From contig NZ_JAIVCC010000013.1 in the NCBI RefSeq assembly GCF_020866905.1, forward strand, positions 62,001-126,000: 64,000 bases of DNA, in the 5' to 3' direction. Shown here in pieces: positions 8,654 to 16,918 of the stretch (position 1 is the first letter of the stretch; the number at the start of each line of letters is the position of its first letter). Under the pieces are notes generated by a model that saw only the letters and a list, made by a program, of their open reading frames with translations, was not told the origin of the DNA and searched no databases. The DNA is from Salinimicrobium sediminilitoris (GTDB lineage Bacteria > Bacteroidota > Bacteroidia > Flavobacteriales > Flavobacteriaceae). Made by a program: the position numbers and the translations under genes.

Positions 8654-9559
8654 CTAAGATCCCTTCTTCTTGTTCCGTGGATGCGCATTCTGGTAGACCT
8701 TATTAAGCTCGGCCATACTGTTATGGGTATAAACCTGAGTGGCAGCGAGACTGGAATGTCCCAGAAGTTCTTTAACAGCATTTAAATGAGCACCCTGGTT
8801 CAATAAGTGAGTAGCAAAGGAGTGTCGCAGGATGTGCGGGCTCTTCTTTAACTTACTCGAGATACCTCTAAAGTAATTATTAATTGTTCGGTAAACAAGG
8901 GAATCATACATTTTAACGCCTGCTGCTGTTAAAAATAAATACCCTTCAGAAATGCCATTTTCAACACCTTTTCTTTCCTCAAGATAATTCTGTACTGTTG
9001 CTACAACCGAAGCTATAAGCGGAATAAATCTTTCTTTGTTACCCTTACCCCTCACTTTCAAAATTCCCGTTGTTAGATCAAGGTCCTGCAACTTTATTCC
9101 AATTAGCTCACTGCGTCTTATCCCCGTGGAATAGAACAGTTCTACCATCAATTTATTTCTTACCTCCTCAAAACCTTCAGCCGGGATCTGCTGCAGAGCA
9201 TTCTCCACCTCAGTTTCAGAAAAAGGCACTTGCAGGTTTCGGGAAGTTTTTAAAGCACGGTGGGTGGCTAAAGGAGATACCTCCATCTGCTTCGTTTTTT
9301 GAAGAAAACGATAATAGGCCTTTAGAGAAGAAACTTTTCGGTTAATACTATTGTTGGATAGCCCCTGCTCCACCAATTGCACGATCCAGCTGCGCACCTG
9401 GGAATAGTTAACCTCTCTAATATCATCCTGGCCGTATGTAGCAGAAATAAAATCGTAAAACGACAGGAGGTCGGCCCGGTAGGCGGTTATCGTGTGAGCC
9501 GAATTATTCTTTTCAAGCTCCAGGTATTCAAAAAAGTGGGCATATTGATTTTGAGGCAT
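8654..9559 (-). CDS. xerC: Tyrosine recombinase XerC
   Basis: XerC resolves chromosome dimers at dif together with XerD. The N-terminal SAM-like core-binding domain (HFFEYLELEKNNSAHTITAYRADLLSF) precedes the catalytic domain with TGIRRSELIG (first arginine), KGNKERFIPL (lysine region), HILRHSFATHLL (His/Arg), LGHSS (second His) and QVYTH (tyrosine nucleophile). I choose the ATG at 9559 (MPQNQYAHFFEYLE), giving 301 residues. The alternative at 9580 would place an intrinsic terminator hairpin and its T-run inside the coding sequence. The 9559 ATG follows the seven-T run directly. Confidence 0.93.
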   Translation of the reverse strand: MPQNQYAHFFEYLELEKNNSAHTITAYRADLLSFYDFISATYGQDDIREVNYSQVRSWIVQLVEQGLSNNSINRKVSSLKAYYRFLQKTKQMEVSPLATHRALKTSRNLQVPFSETEVENALQQIPAEGFEEVRNKLMVELFYSTGIRRSELIGIKLQDLDLTTGILKVRGKGNKERFIPLIASVVATVQNYLEERKGVENGISEGYLFLTAAGVKMYDSLVYRTINNYFRGISSKLKKSPHILRHSFATHLLNQGAHLNAVKELLGHSSLAATQVYTHNSMAELNKVYQNAHPRNKKKGS

Positions 9560-9608
9560 AAAAAAACTGTTGACAAACAAAGTTATTAAACTTTATCTAT
9601 CAACAGTT
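9560..9608 (-). terminator. Intrinsic terminator between rpsU and xerC, abutting the xerC ATG
   Basis: Perfect 9-bp arms (AACTGTTGA, 9565-9573, and its complement at 9600-9608) surround a 26-nt loop that holds a second 6-bp hairpin (AAAGTT/AACTTT). On the minus strand the outer stem is followed by TTTTTTT (9566-9560) and then ATG at 9559. It can end the rpsU transcript or act as an attenuator for xerC. Confidence 0.72.
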
Positions 9609-9647
9609 ATAATTGTATACCTAAGAACTCAGGCTTAGGAATTGATA

Positions 9648-9842
9648 CTAGATCTCTTCCTGATCTCTTAGATGCTGAATGTAAGCAGCTTTTTGGATTT
9701 GAGCCCTACGTTCTACTGACGGTTTTGTAAATGCTTGACGAGCTCTTAACTGACGCATTGTTCCTGTACGATCAAACTTACGCTTAAAACGCTTCAGCGC
9801 TCTATCAATATTCTCTCCGTCTTTAACTGGTATTATTAACAT
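9648..9842 (-). CDS. rpsU: 30S ribosomal protein S21
   Basis: S21 (64 residues) sits next to the 3' end of 16S rRNA on the 30S platform. The sequence MLIIPVKDGENIDRALKRFKRKFDRTG followed by a basic C-terminal half is typical. The gene has its own consensus promoter (9881-9910), an exceptionally strong Shine-Dalgarno five bases before the ATG, and a terminator downstream. In Bacteroidota S21 takes part in hiding the anti-Shine-Dalgarno of the ribosome, so this leader fits autoregulation. Confidence 0.97.
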   Translation of the reverse strand: MLIIPVKDGENIDRALKRFKRKFDRTGTMRQLRARQAFTKPSVERRAQIQKAAYIQHLRDQEEI

Positions 9843-9846
9843 AGTG

Positions 9847-9857
9847 TCACCTCCTTT
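9847..9857 (-). promoter_or_regulatory. Strong Shine-Dalgarno of rpsU
   Basis: On the minus strand AAAGGAGGTGA lies five bases upstream of the rpsU ATG and is fully complementary to the anti-Shine-Dalgarno region of 16S rRNA. I saw no comparable site in front of the other genes examined in this window. It probably senses ribosomes that lack S21. Confidence 0.85.
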
Positions 9858-9880
9858 CTTTAGAAATTATTTTCGAGCTG

Positions 9881-9910
9881 CAAAGATAATCGTTAATTGC
9901 AAACTCACAA
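9881..9910 (-). promoter_or_regulatory. rpsU promoter (TTG-N19-TAnnTTTG)
   Basis: On the minus strand TTG (9910-9908), exactly 19 bp, then TATCTTTG (9888-9881). This fits the primary sigma factor consensus of Bacteroidota exactly and gives a leader of about 30-35 nt before the rpsU ATG. Confidence 0.85.
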
Positions 9911-9939
9911 TTTTAATTCATTTTATTTTCTGAAATTCT

Positions 9940-9970
9940 GTTACGGGTTGGCCGTTGCGGGTTGTGAACC
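9940..9970 (+). repeat. GTTACGGGTTG/GTTGCGGGTTG-type degenerate repeat
   Basis: Two imperfect copies of a GTTGCGGGTTG unit stand in the spacer between rpsU and the acyl-CoA dehydrogenase gene. Related copies occur at 21088-21126 and, inverted, at 21576-21604. Confidence 0.4.
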
Positions 9971-10031
9971 TCATTTATTTTTGACTTCTCAAAATTTAAT
10001 TAACCCACAACCTTAAACCTGAAACCTTAAA

Positions 10032-11201
10032 CTACTTGGCTGCCGGCTTGTACTCCTTACCGTCGATAATCATTTTTGCAATGATCTCACGAAGGATTTC
10101 CGAAGTACCGCCTCCAATAGGTCCCAGGCGGCTGTCACGTGATAATCTCGCAAGGGGATAATCCTCCATATACCCATAACCTCCCAGGAACTGCAGGCAT
10201 TTGTAGATCACCTCATCGGCAATTTTTGTAGAAAGCAATTTCGACATACTGGCTTCTTTTACCACGTAAACCCCACGGTGCATTCTTTCGGCAATGGAAT
10301 AATTAAATTCTTTTGCCATTTCCACTTCACTAGCCATCTCGGCATAGGTATGACGCAAAGCCTGGAATTTATCTATAGTTTGACCAAAAGCCTCTCTTTC
10401 TTTCATGTACTGCAGGGTGTAATCAAGCGCAAATTCTGCACGGGCATGAGCATTGATACCCATGATCAACCTTTCAAAAGCAAAATGCTGCATAATGTAT
10501 GGAAAGCCTTTACCTTCTTCTCCCATTAAATTTGAGGCGGGAATTTCTACATTATCAAAGGCGATCTCTGCAGTGTCTGATGCTCTCCAGCCCATTTTAT
10601 CAAGCTTGGTAGCCGAGATACCCGGCGTGTCGCGGTCCATAATAAAAATGCTCATCCCTTTAGACTTTAGCTCGGGATTAGTCTTGGCCGCAACCACCAA
10701 ATAATCTGAATAGACACCGTTAGTTATAAATGTCTTCGATCCATTGATCACGTATTTATCTCCTTTTTTCACAGCCGTTGTTCTCATGCCGGCAACATCA
10801 CTCCCTCCCGCAGGTTCGCTGATACAAAGACAACCAATTTTTTCTCCGCTAATACTTGCAGTAAGGTATTTTTCCTTGATTGCTTCATCACCTTCTTTTG
10901 CCACGTGTGTCATTGCGAGGTAAGAATGAGCCCACATAGCAGCAGCAAATCCACCACTGTTGATCTTTTGTAACTCCTCGAGGAAAATTACTGTATAGAA
11001 AATATCCAGGTCCAGTCCACCATATTTCTCGGAATAATTTAGACCGAAATATCCCATCTCTCCAAATTTCTCCCAAATGAAACGCTCAATGGTTCCTGTT
11101 TTTTCCCACTTCTCAATATGGGGCACTACCTCTTTCTGTAAAAATTCCTGAAAGCTCTTGCGGAATAATTCGTGTTCTTCTGTAAAATATCTACTGTTCA
11201 T
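10032..11201 (-). CDS. Acyl-CoA dehydrogenase family protein
   Basis: This 389-residue FAD enzyme oxidises an acyl-CoA to the enoyl-CoA and passes electrons to ETF, in fatty acid or branched-chain amino acid breakdown. Family marks are CLCISEPAGGSDVAGM (FAD/substrate loop), VINGSKTFITNG and REAFGQTIDKFQALRH. The usual YEGT catalytic-glutamate site near the C-terminus reads GPIGGGTSEI, so glutamate is absent there. A glutamate in FAFERLIMG lies where isovaleryl- and long-chain-type enzymes keep their base. The substrate is therefore uncertain but a medium-chain enzyme is unlikely. It appears monocistronic. Confidence 0.9.
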   Translation of the reverse strand: MNSRYFTEEHELFRKSFQEFLQKEVVPHIEKWEKTGTIERFIWEKFGEMGYFGLNYSEKYGGLDLDIFYTVIFLEELQKINSGGFAAAMWAHSYLAMTHVAKEGDEAIKEKYLTASISGEKIGCLCISEPAGGSDVAGMRTTAVKKGDKYVINGSKTFITNGVYSDYLVVAAKTNPELKSKGMSIFIMDRDTPGISATKLDKMGWRASDTAEIAFDNVEIPASNLMGEEGKGFPYIMQHFAFERLIMGINAHARAEFALDYTLQYMKEREAFGQTIDKFQALRHTYAEMASEVEMAKEFNYSIAERMHRGVYVVKEASMSKLLSTKIADEVIYKCLQFLGGYGYMEDYPLARLSRDSRLGPIGGGTSEILREIIAKMIIDGKEYKPAAK

Positions 11202-11258
11202 AAAATTATTTTCTGAAATGATTAATAACCCGAAATTAGTTTTGGGGATGAGAAAAAC

Positions 11259-12137
11259 TCAGTTTTTCTGGTCGATCGTCAAATATAGTGCAATTCTGTC
11301 TAATTTTTCGAAGGGAAAATTCCTAATCTGCTGAAGTTCCTCCATACTTTTTATCTCCCCCACCTCTTCCCGATATTTCACTACTGCCCGTGCCTGCTCA
11401 TAATTAAAAAATGGCAGCTCTGTAAGTTGAATAAGGCTCACCTCATTAAGGTTCCACTTTTCTACAGCCATTTTTGGAACTTCAAACCGCTGCAAGACCC
11501 TTTCCACCACTTCGGGAGAAAGACCATACACATCCTTTAGCTGAATTCCGGCCCGAAAACCTCCCAGGCTATTACGGTAATTCACTATCCTGGCCGAAAG
11601 TTTTTCTCCAATGCCATTGACCTGCTGTAAATCTTCGGCTGTAGCTGTATTAAGATCGCCCCTGAAAAGAGGTGCCGAAAATGCCTTATTTGACACTTTG
11701 TTCTCTTCGGAAGTTCTTCCGCGGAAATTGGGAAAATTAAAGGATGGCTCGAGGATCTTCAGCAAGGAATCTGAAACACCTGTCACTTTCTGAAATTCTT
11801 CAGCAGAATTCACCCAACGATCCTGCGCCCTATGCTCGTGAAGCCGGTCAATTTCGGTTAAAGACATCCCCAGCATATACCCCTTGTAATCTGAAATAAA
11901 ATTCGGATTATAAGGCTTTATTGGAAGTAAATCCCGCTCTGCCGCAGCCAGTTTTAAGGAATCTATACTTTCCTGAAGCTTATTGGCAATTTTTTCTTCT
12001 TCAGGATTGAGGTGACTTTCCGAAGAAAAAGGATAGAAGAAATAAACTGCCTGCAGGATAACTATGAGGACAACTAAAACAAAAATCCCATTTTGTTGAC
12101 TTCTATTGAAAACAAAATGGGATCTCCAGTTATTCAT
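11259..12137 (-). CDS. Membrane-anchored helix-hairpin-helix (ComEA-like) protein
   Basis: The protein has 292 residues. After a short basic N-terminus one membrane segment (about residues 18-35, GIFVLVVLIVILQAVYFFY) is followed by a mostly polar extracytoplasmic region. Helix-hairpin-helix units are visible as LNTATAEDLQQVNGIGEKLSARIVNYR (about 158-184), LKDVYGLSPEVVERVL and LNEVSLIQLTELPFFNYEQARAVVKYR. Such domains bind DNA in ComEA, which takes up DNA during transformation. It starts 15 bp after the symporter gene and may be cotranscribed with it. A DNA-uptake role is inferred only from the domain. Confidence 0.8.
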   Translation of the reverse strand: MNNWRSHFVFNRSQQNGIFVLVVLIVILQAVYFFYPFSSESHLNPEEEKIANKLQESIDSLKLAAAERDLLPIKPYNPNFISDYKGYMLGMSLTEIDRLHEHRAQDRWVNSAEEFQKVTGVSDSLLKILEPSFNFPNFRGRTSEENKVSNKAFSAPLFRGDLNTATAEDLQQVNGIGEKLSARIVNYRNSLGGFRAGIQLKDVYGLSPEVVERVLQRFEVPKMAVEKWNLNEVSLIQLTELPFFNYEQARAVVKYREEVGEIKSMEELQQIRNFPFEKLDRIALYLTIDQKN

Positions 12138-12152
12138 GTATGTTAGTTCGGC

Positions 12153-14240
12153 CTAAGAAGCTTTTTTCACCCGCTCCTTTGAAGGATTGTGAAAAAGCTC
12201 ACCTGCTTTTAATTTTCTGGAATATTCCTTTAGATCTCTTCTCACTTCACCCGACATTATGTAAAGACCTATAATGTTAGGGAAGGACATCGCAAGGATC
12301 ATCATATCTGAAAAGTCCAGAACTGCTCCAAGACTCACAGAAGCTCCAACTACAACAAACACAAGGAAAAGTGCTTTGTACAGTAGCTCCATATTTTTGC
12401 TTTTTCCAAATAGGTAAGTCCAGGCTCTCATTCCATAGTAAGACCAGGAAATCATGGTAGAGAAAGCAAAAAGAAATACTGCAGCAGCAAGCACGTATGG
12501 GAACCAGGAAATTACACTACCAAAAGCCGAAGAGGTAAGTTCTACTCCTCCTACTCCTTCAACTTCGTGCATTCCGGTAAAAATTAGCACAAGAGCGGTA
12601 AGCGTACAAACCACCACGGTATCAATGAATGGTTCAAGAAGTGCTACAAAACCTTCAGACGGCGGATGATGAGTCTTGGCTGCCGAGTGTGCTATGGCCG
12701 CCGATCCAACTCCGGCCTCATTCGAGAATGCCGCTCTTTGGAAACCTACTATTAAAACTCCAATTACTCCACCTTTTAAAGCACTGGGATTAAATGCACC
12801 ATCCCATATTGCCGCAAAAGCAGGCCCTATATTTTCAATATTCACTCCAATTACCACCAAAGCTCCAAGAATATAAATTGCAGCCATAATAGGAACCACT
12901 TTTCCTGTTACTTTGGCAATACTACTAATCCCTCCAATAATTACAATCCCTACCAGGATAGCAACAACTACCCCAAAAAGGAATCCATTTCCTACAAGGG
13001 CAGGAAACTCCCCCGCAAGAATTACGAAAGACTGGTTCGCCTGGAACATGTTTCCACCTCCAAATGAGGCTCCAATAGCAAGTATAGCGAAGAAAACCGC
13101 CAGGAATTTACCAAAACCAGCCATGTTTCTCTTTTCGAGACCATAACGGAGATAGTTCATTGGACCTCCAAAAACACGACCTTCGGAGTTAATAAAACGG
13201 TATTTTACTCCCAGGGTACATTCCACAAATTTTGAGGACATCCCCAGTAGACCTGCAAGGATCATCCACATTGTTGCCCCGGCTCCACCTAAAGAAATAG
13301 CAACCGCCACCCCTGCAATGTTACCAAGCCCAACTGTACCGGACACTGCCGTAGCCAACGCCTGAAAGTGCGTTACCTGCCCCGGCGCATTTGGATCATC
13401 ATATTTACCTTTTGCAAGGTCAAGAGCGTGTTTAAATCCTCTAATATTGATAAAGCCCATTCTTATTGTAAAGAATAGTGCTCCGAGAACCAACCATATT
13501 ACGATAAAAGGAATATCTTTTTGTTGCAGGTCTCCGTTAGGATGCAACAATGGCACCGGCTGGTCATATCTTATTGCTGCGAGATAATGAGCTCCCTGTT
13601 CTATGACATGTTCTACATTTTCAGAATTATAAATAACCCCACCCTCTTTTACAAGATATTCCAGGGTTCCGGTTGCATTCGCATAAGCCGTGGTTTCTTC
13701 CTCTCCATCCTGAAGCACAATAGCAATTGGCTCCCCTTCTTCAACACGCTCCCCTTCGGCTTTAAGCCATTCTTTAAGAACAAATCGACCCTCGGTACGG
13801 GCTTCCCAATTTGGTGCTGCCACTCTCTTAATATCGGCATATACTACCGGGTCATAAATTCCTATTGCCGAAAACGGATCCCAAAACAAAACGCTCCCCA
13901 TGCTCGCAACAATTGGTGCAAAGGTTCCGTTGAAGTGTTCGGTAATAGCCTCCGCAGGTACTTTGACTGCTTTAGTGACAGAGTTGTTTGCAGCATCGGT
14001 AACCGTCACTGTATATTCTACCCCTTCCACAAGTGCTCCTGCCCTGGCAGCATCCAAAGGTGTTTGCTGGTTGGACCATTTATATTGGTAAGGAGGCGTC
14101 CCTCCTCGCACATCCAGCTCTGCAAAACCATCATTGATCACCTTTGACGGGTTTTCAATCTGGACATCAACCTCTAATTCCTGTGCATAGGAGGACAAAA
14201 AGAAAACAGAAAACAATAATGAAAGTATGGACTTTCTCAT
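12153..14240 (-). CDS. AgcS-family sodium:alanine symporter with N-terminal SprB-like and lipoyl-like domains
   Basis: The protein has 695 residues, about 200 more than a normal AgcS carrier. A signal peptide (residues 1-19, ending SSYAQ) is followed by a SprB/PKD-like repeat (GGTPPYQYKWSNQQT, about 46-60, then EYTVTVTDAANN). Next comes a segment resembling a lipoyl/biotinyl hammerhead (RFVLKEWLKAEGERVEEGEPIAIVLQ, GTLEYLVKEGGVI, about 155-210). From about residue 245 the transporter follows, with FFTIRMGFINIRGFKHAL, GTVGLGNIAGVAVAISLGG and FSNEAGVGSAAIAHSAAK. It should import a small amino acid with Na+. The extension would lie in the periplasm, and its function is unknown. The gene precedes the HhH gene by 15 bp. 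Confidence 0.88.
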   Translation of the reverse strand: MRKSILSLLFSVFFLSSYAQELEVDVQIENPSKVINDGFAELDVRGGTPPYQYKWSNQQTPLDAARAGALVEGVEYTVTVTDAANNSVTKAVKVPAEAITEHFNGTFAPIVASMGSVLFWDPFSAIGIYDPVVYADIKRVAAPNWEARTEGRFVLKEWLKAEGERVEEGEPIAIVLQDGEEETTAYANATGTLEYLVKEGGVIYNSENVEHVIEQGAHYLAAIRYDQPVPLLHPNGDLQQKDIPFIVIWLVLGALFFTIRMGFINIRGFKHALDLAKGKYDDPNAPGQVTHFQALATAVSGTVGLGNIAGVAVAISLGGAGATMWMILAGLLGMSSKFVECTLGVKYRFINSEGRVFGGPMNYLRYGLEKRNMAGFGKFLAVFFAILAIGASFGGGNMFQANQSFVILAGEFPALVGNGFLFGVVVAILVGIVIIGGISSIAKVTGKVVPIMAAIYILGALVVIGVNIENIGPAFAAIWDGAFNPSALKGGVIGVLIVGFQRAAFSNEAGVGSAAIAHSAAKTHHPPSEGFVALLEPFIDTVVVCTLTALVLIFTGMHEVEGVGGVELTSSAFGSVISWFPYVLAAAVFLFAFSTMISWSYYGMRAWTYLFGKSKNMELLYKALFLVFVVVGASVSLGAVLDFSDMMILAMSFPNIIGLYIMSGEVRRDLKEYSRKLKAGELFHNPSKERVKKAS

Positions 14241-14375
14241 ATAAGAATTTTAGAATAATATTAAATGGAATTTTCGGCGAAGCAAGATGCTAAAAATATT
14301 AACGTTTTCAAATTTTCTGAAGTTAAATTGCAAACGAAACGTTAATCCACGGGAGATAATGTGACAGGATCTTTT

Positions 14376-14606
14376 TTAAAGATCAAAAACAGAAGTTCGC
14401 TTGGAATAGATCATGTCTTTGAACTTCAAAAGAAAGGCAAGTGTGAGATAAATGGCAAAACCAATCCCAAAGGTTGCAAAAGAGAGGTAGATAAAGAAAA
14501 GCCGGACATTTTTGGCTCTCATTCCCAGCTTATCGGCAAAGCGTGAGGAAACATAGAACCCATGTCTCTCAAAAAAGTTTCTTATCTGGTTTACCCACTG
14601 CTGCAT
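14376..14606 (-). CDS. PspC-domain membrane protein
   Basis: This 76-residue protein has an N-terminal amphipathic part (FADKLGMRAKNVRLFFIYLSF) that matches the PspC fold, and one or two hydrophobic stretches (LSFATFGIGFAIYLTLAFLLKF). PspC proteins sense or buffer envelope stress at the inner membrane. A TATCTTTG box lies only 4 bp upstream of the ATG, inside the end of the preceding DUF2851 gene region. That suggests a leaderless mRNA or cotranscription. Confidence 0.75.
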   Translation of the reverse strand: MQQWVNQIRNFFERHGFYVSSRFADKLGMRAKNVRLFFIYLSFATFGIGFAIYLTLAFLLKFKDMIYSKRTSVFDL

Positions 14607-14610
14607 ACGG

Positions 14611-14618
14611 CAAAGATA
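14611..14618 (-). promoter_or_regulatory. -7 element of the PspC gene
   Basis: TATCTTTG on the minus strand matches TAnnTTTG. The PspC start codon (14606) begins four bases downstream, so transcription would begin at or next to the ATG. No -33 TTG is seen at the expected distance. Confidence 0.4.
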
Positions 14619-15908
14619 TTAAATTTGGAGTTGCGGTTGAAGGATCTTTAAACCTACTGCACAATTCAAACAGGCTTTTTTATCACAGTATTCTTTTTTT
14701 AACTGCAATAAAGCCTGAGACTGTAAGGCGCCGGTGGGAATGGAAGGTCTTATGGAATGGAATTTTTTTATGACCTCATTCTGCTCTGCATCTACTGCCT
14801 CAATTAATGGTGCTATCTTTTCAAATGCATCTTTTCCCTTACTTCTTAAGTAAGCAAATTTCACAGGGACTACAGTATTAATGATAAGGAGATCAAGGAA
14901 TTTCCTGCTCATTTTCTTCTTCCTTGGAGGATGACTGCTGGAGAAGGTGTAGTGTGTACTCCAGAATTCATCCAACTTAACCTCAAACAGATTAAACACC
15001 TGCTGTGGATCCTCACATTTAAGAAGTTTCGAAAACAATGCAGAATGTTCACTATAAACTGCTGCCAATTGTACTAACCGAAGTTCTGGAAAATTATCGG
15101 GTCTTAATCGAAAATATTTTACAGGCAATACTCCAGTACTGGATAACTTAAATTTATGTTTTAAGTAAACGTATACTTCCCTTAACCGTAAAAAATGTGG
15201 ATCCTCGCAATCCCCATTCAAGATTCCCGCCTGCCCCAGTAGTAGTGCCTCCATTTGGACCTTACTTGATCGAACTTTCCTTACTACCGAAAAAGGAATG
15301 GAGCCCGCGATACTTAAAAATGCTTCTCCATTAATATTTAGCCCGAAACTTTTTGCCAGCATTTGGAAAAGCACTGCTTCCCAATCCCCGGCCGTTTTTA
15401 TTAAAAGCCCTTCTATAAGGGAGGATCGTTTCTCAAGCCTTTCCACATAAAGCCTTTCCAGCCAGTTGTTGATTAAAAACTCATCTATAACAGGAAAATC
15501 CTGTTCACAGTTGATCCATCTGGAAGAGCCTTCGGCACAAAGGTTTTGATAACAGAGAAGACTTTCCTGGGAAACGAGTTGCTGTAGCTCCATAACCGGA
15601 AGCGGGGAATTATCTTTTCGGAAAATTTCCACATCATGCACCCACACTACGTGAAGAATTACATTATCATAGGCCGGGTCAGTCTCATGCCCATGCATGT
15701 ACCAATCGGAGGAACGAAGGTGAATCTCCACATTACCTGCCCATTCCTGCTTCCCAATGAGCAGCCGGGAATTAAAGAAATCTGGACCGGAGAGCTCATT
15801 ATGTCGACCAGGAGAAATAACTCTAACAACATTCCCATCCACAGTTTTCATCTCCTGAAGATCGAATTTTTGAAACTGCCATAGGTAATGTAAATAATCC
15901 TCCCGCAT
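14619..15908 (-). CDS. DUF2851 family protein
   Basis: This 429-residue soluble protein of unknown function is found widely in Bacteroidota. It begins MREDYLHYLWQFQKFD and carries the conserved GRHNELSGPDFFNSRLLIG and WAGNVEIHLRSSDWYMHGHETDPAYDNVILHVVW stretch in the first 100 residues, which is the family signature and has a histidine/aspartate-rich core. The C-terminus has a cysteine group (CDKKACLNCAVG). It ends 12 bp before the PspC gene. I do not assign a reaction. Confidence 0.85.
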   Translation of the reverse strand: MREDYLHYLWQFQKFDLQEMKTVDGNVVRVISPGRHNELSGPDFFNSRLLIGKQEWAGNVEIHLRSSDWYMHGHETDPAYDNVILHVVWVHDVEIFRKDNSPLPVMELQQLVSQESLLCYQNLCAEGSSRWINCEQDFPVIDEFLINNWLERLYVERLEKRSSLIEGLLIKTAGDWEAVLFQMLAKSFGLNINGEAFLSIAGSIPFSVVRKVRSSKVQMEALLLGQAGILNGDCEDPHFLRLREVYVYLKHKFKLSSTGVLPVKYFRLRPDNFPELRLVQLAAVYSEHSALFSKLLKCEDPQQVFNLFEVKLDEFWSTHYTFSSSHPPRKKKMSRKFLDLLIINTVVPVKFAYLRSKGKDAFEKIAPLIEAVDAEQNEVIKKFHSIRPSIPTGALQSQALLQLKKEYCDKKACLNCAVGLKILQPQLQI

Positions 15909-15986
15909 TTAATAAAAGTATGGAATATTTCCATACACATCTAAGGATCAGCTAAATAAAATGCAGGAGAAGCCTTACAAATACTG

Positions 15987-16688
15987 TTAATTTTTTAAAG
16001 CGACTTTTTGCATTACTTCTTCATAAAAAAGATCTACCCACTGGCGATACATTTCCCCACTTGGATGCAGGTCATCCTCTGCAATAAGCTCAGGCTCATT
16101 GACGGCCTTTCGGGAAATTGGTGTGATATCATAGAAATCAACATTAAATTCTGAAGCTACTTCTTCAAAAACCTGGTTGAATTCATCAAGTTCCTTTCCA
16201 ATTTCCTCAGCTCTTTCCGCGCCAAAAGGAGTAACTCCATAATCGGGGATACTTACAGCAAAAACTCCCTCTGCTCCACTTTCGGAATGGGAAATCGCTC
16301 TTTCGAAGATTTCGTAAAGATCCTCACGATACGCATCTATGGATTTTCCCTGGTATTGATTGTTAACTCCTATGGATACAGAGACAAGATCAAATTTTTC
16401 ATTGTTGAGTTGAGCCTCCATGGCGCTGAGCAGATCCTGCGTGGTCCAGCCTGTTGTGGCAATTATCCTGGGATCTTCAATGTCAAGACCTTCTTTTCTC
16501 AGTCTCTCCACGAGTTGCACCGGCCATCTCATCTCTGCCCTGACACTTTCGCCAATGGTATACGAATCGCCCAAAGCAAGATATCTTAGTGCATCTTCCT
16601 GGACGACAGTAACATTTTCAGATTCATTTTCTTTACAGCCTGTAAGCAGGAATATGAAGCACAATGGTAACAGATAAGTAAATTTCAT
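15987..16688 (-). CDS. SGNH/GDSL hydrolase, lipoprotein
   Basis: This 233-residue esterase/lipase-type hydrolase begins with a lipoprotein signal (FIFLLTGCKEN, cysteine near residue 18). The catalytic serine is in ALGDSYTIGE (block I), the oxyanion asparagine in SIGVNNQYQG, and the Asp/His pair in DDLHPSGEMYRQW near the C-terminus. The substrate cannot be read from the sequence. It stands alone, downstream of a 230-bp spacer with no other gene. Confidence 0.87.
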   Translation of the reverse strand: MKFTYLLPLCFIFLLTGCKENESENVTVVQEDALRYLALGDSYTIGESVRAEMRWPVQLVERLRKEGLDIEDPRIIATTGWTTQDLLSAMEAQLNNEKFDLVSVSIGVNNQYQGKSIDAYREDLYEIFERAISHSESGAEGVFAVSIPDYGVTPFGAERAEEIGKELDEFNQVFEEVASEFNVDFYDITPISRKAVNEPELIAEDDLHPSGEMYRQWVDLFYEEVMQKVALKN

Positions 16689-16918
16689 AGGATCATTTTT
16701 TTGAATCTACTAAAATATATTTTTCTCCCGCAGCAGCAGAACTTCTTTCCTGAAATTTGCCAACCAAGCCAAATTTTGAATCTCAGGGAAATAAAATTGT
16801 GTAAAACTATCTGGTTCCATTTCTTTTGTGCAGCTAAAGATTCTTAATTCCCGGTTAAACCGGCTGCTGCATCAAGAAGTTTTCAATAAAAATTTTATCT
16901 TATTCAAAAATCGTAACT

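Noticed and set aside
13521-14147. 208-codon plus-strand frame opposite the AgcS extension
   Set aside because: It is a long antisense frame; the minus-strand frame has a signal peptide, recognisable domains and continuous family similarity.
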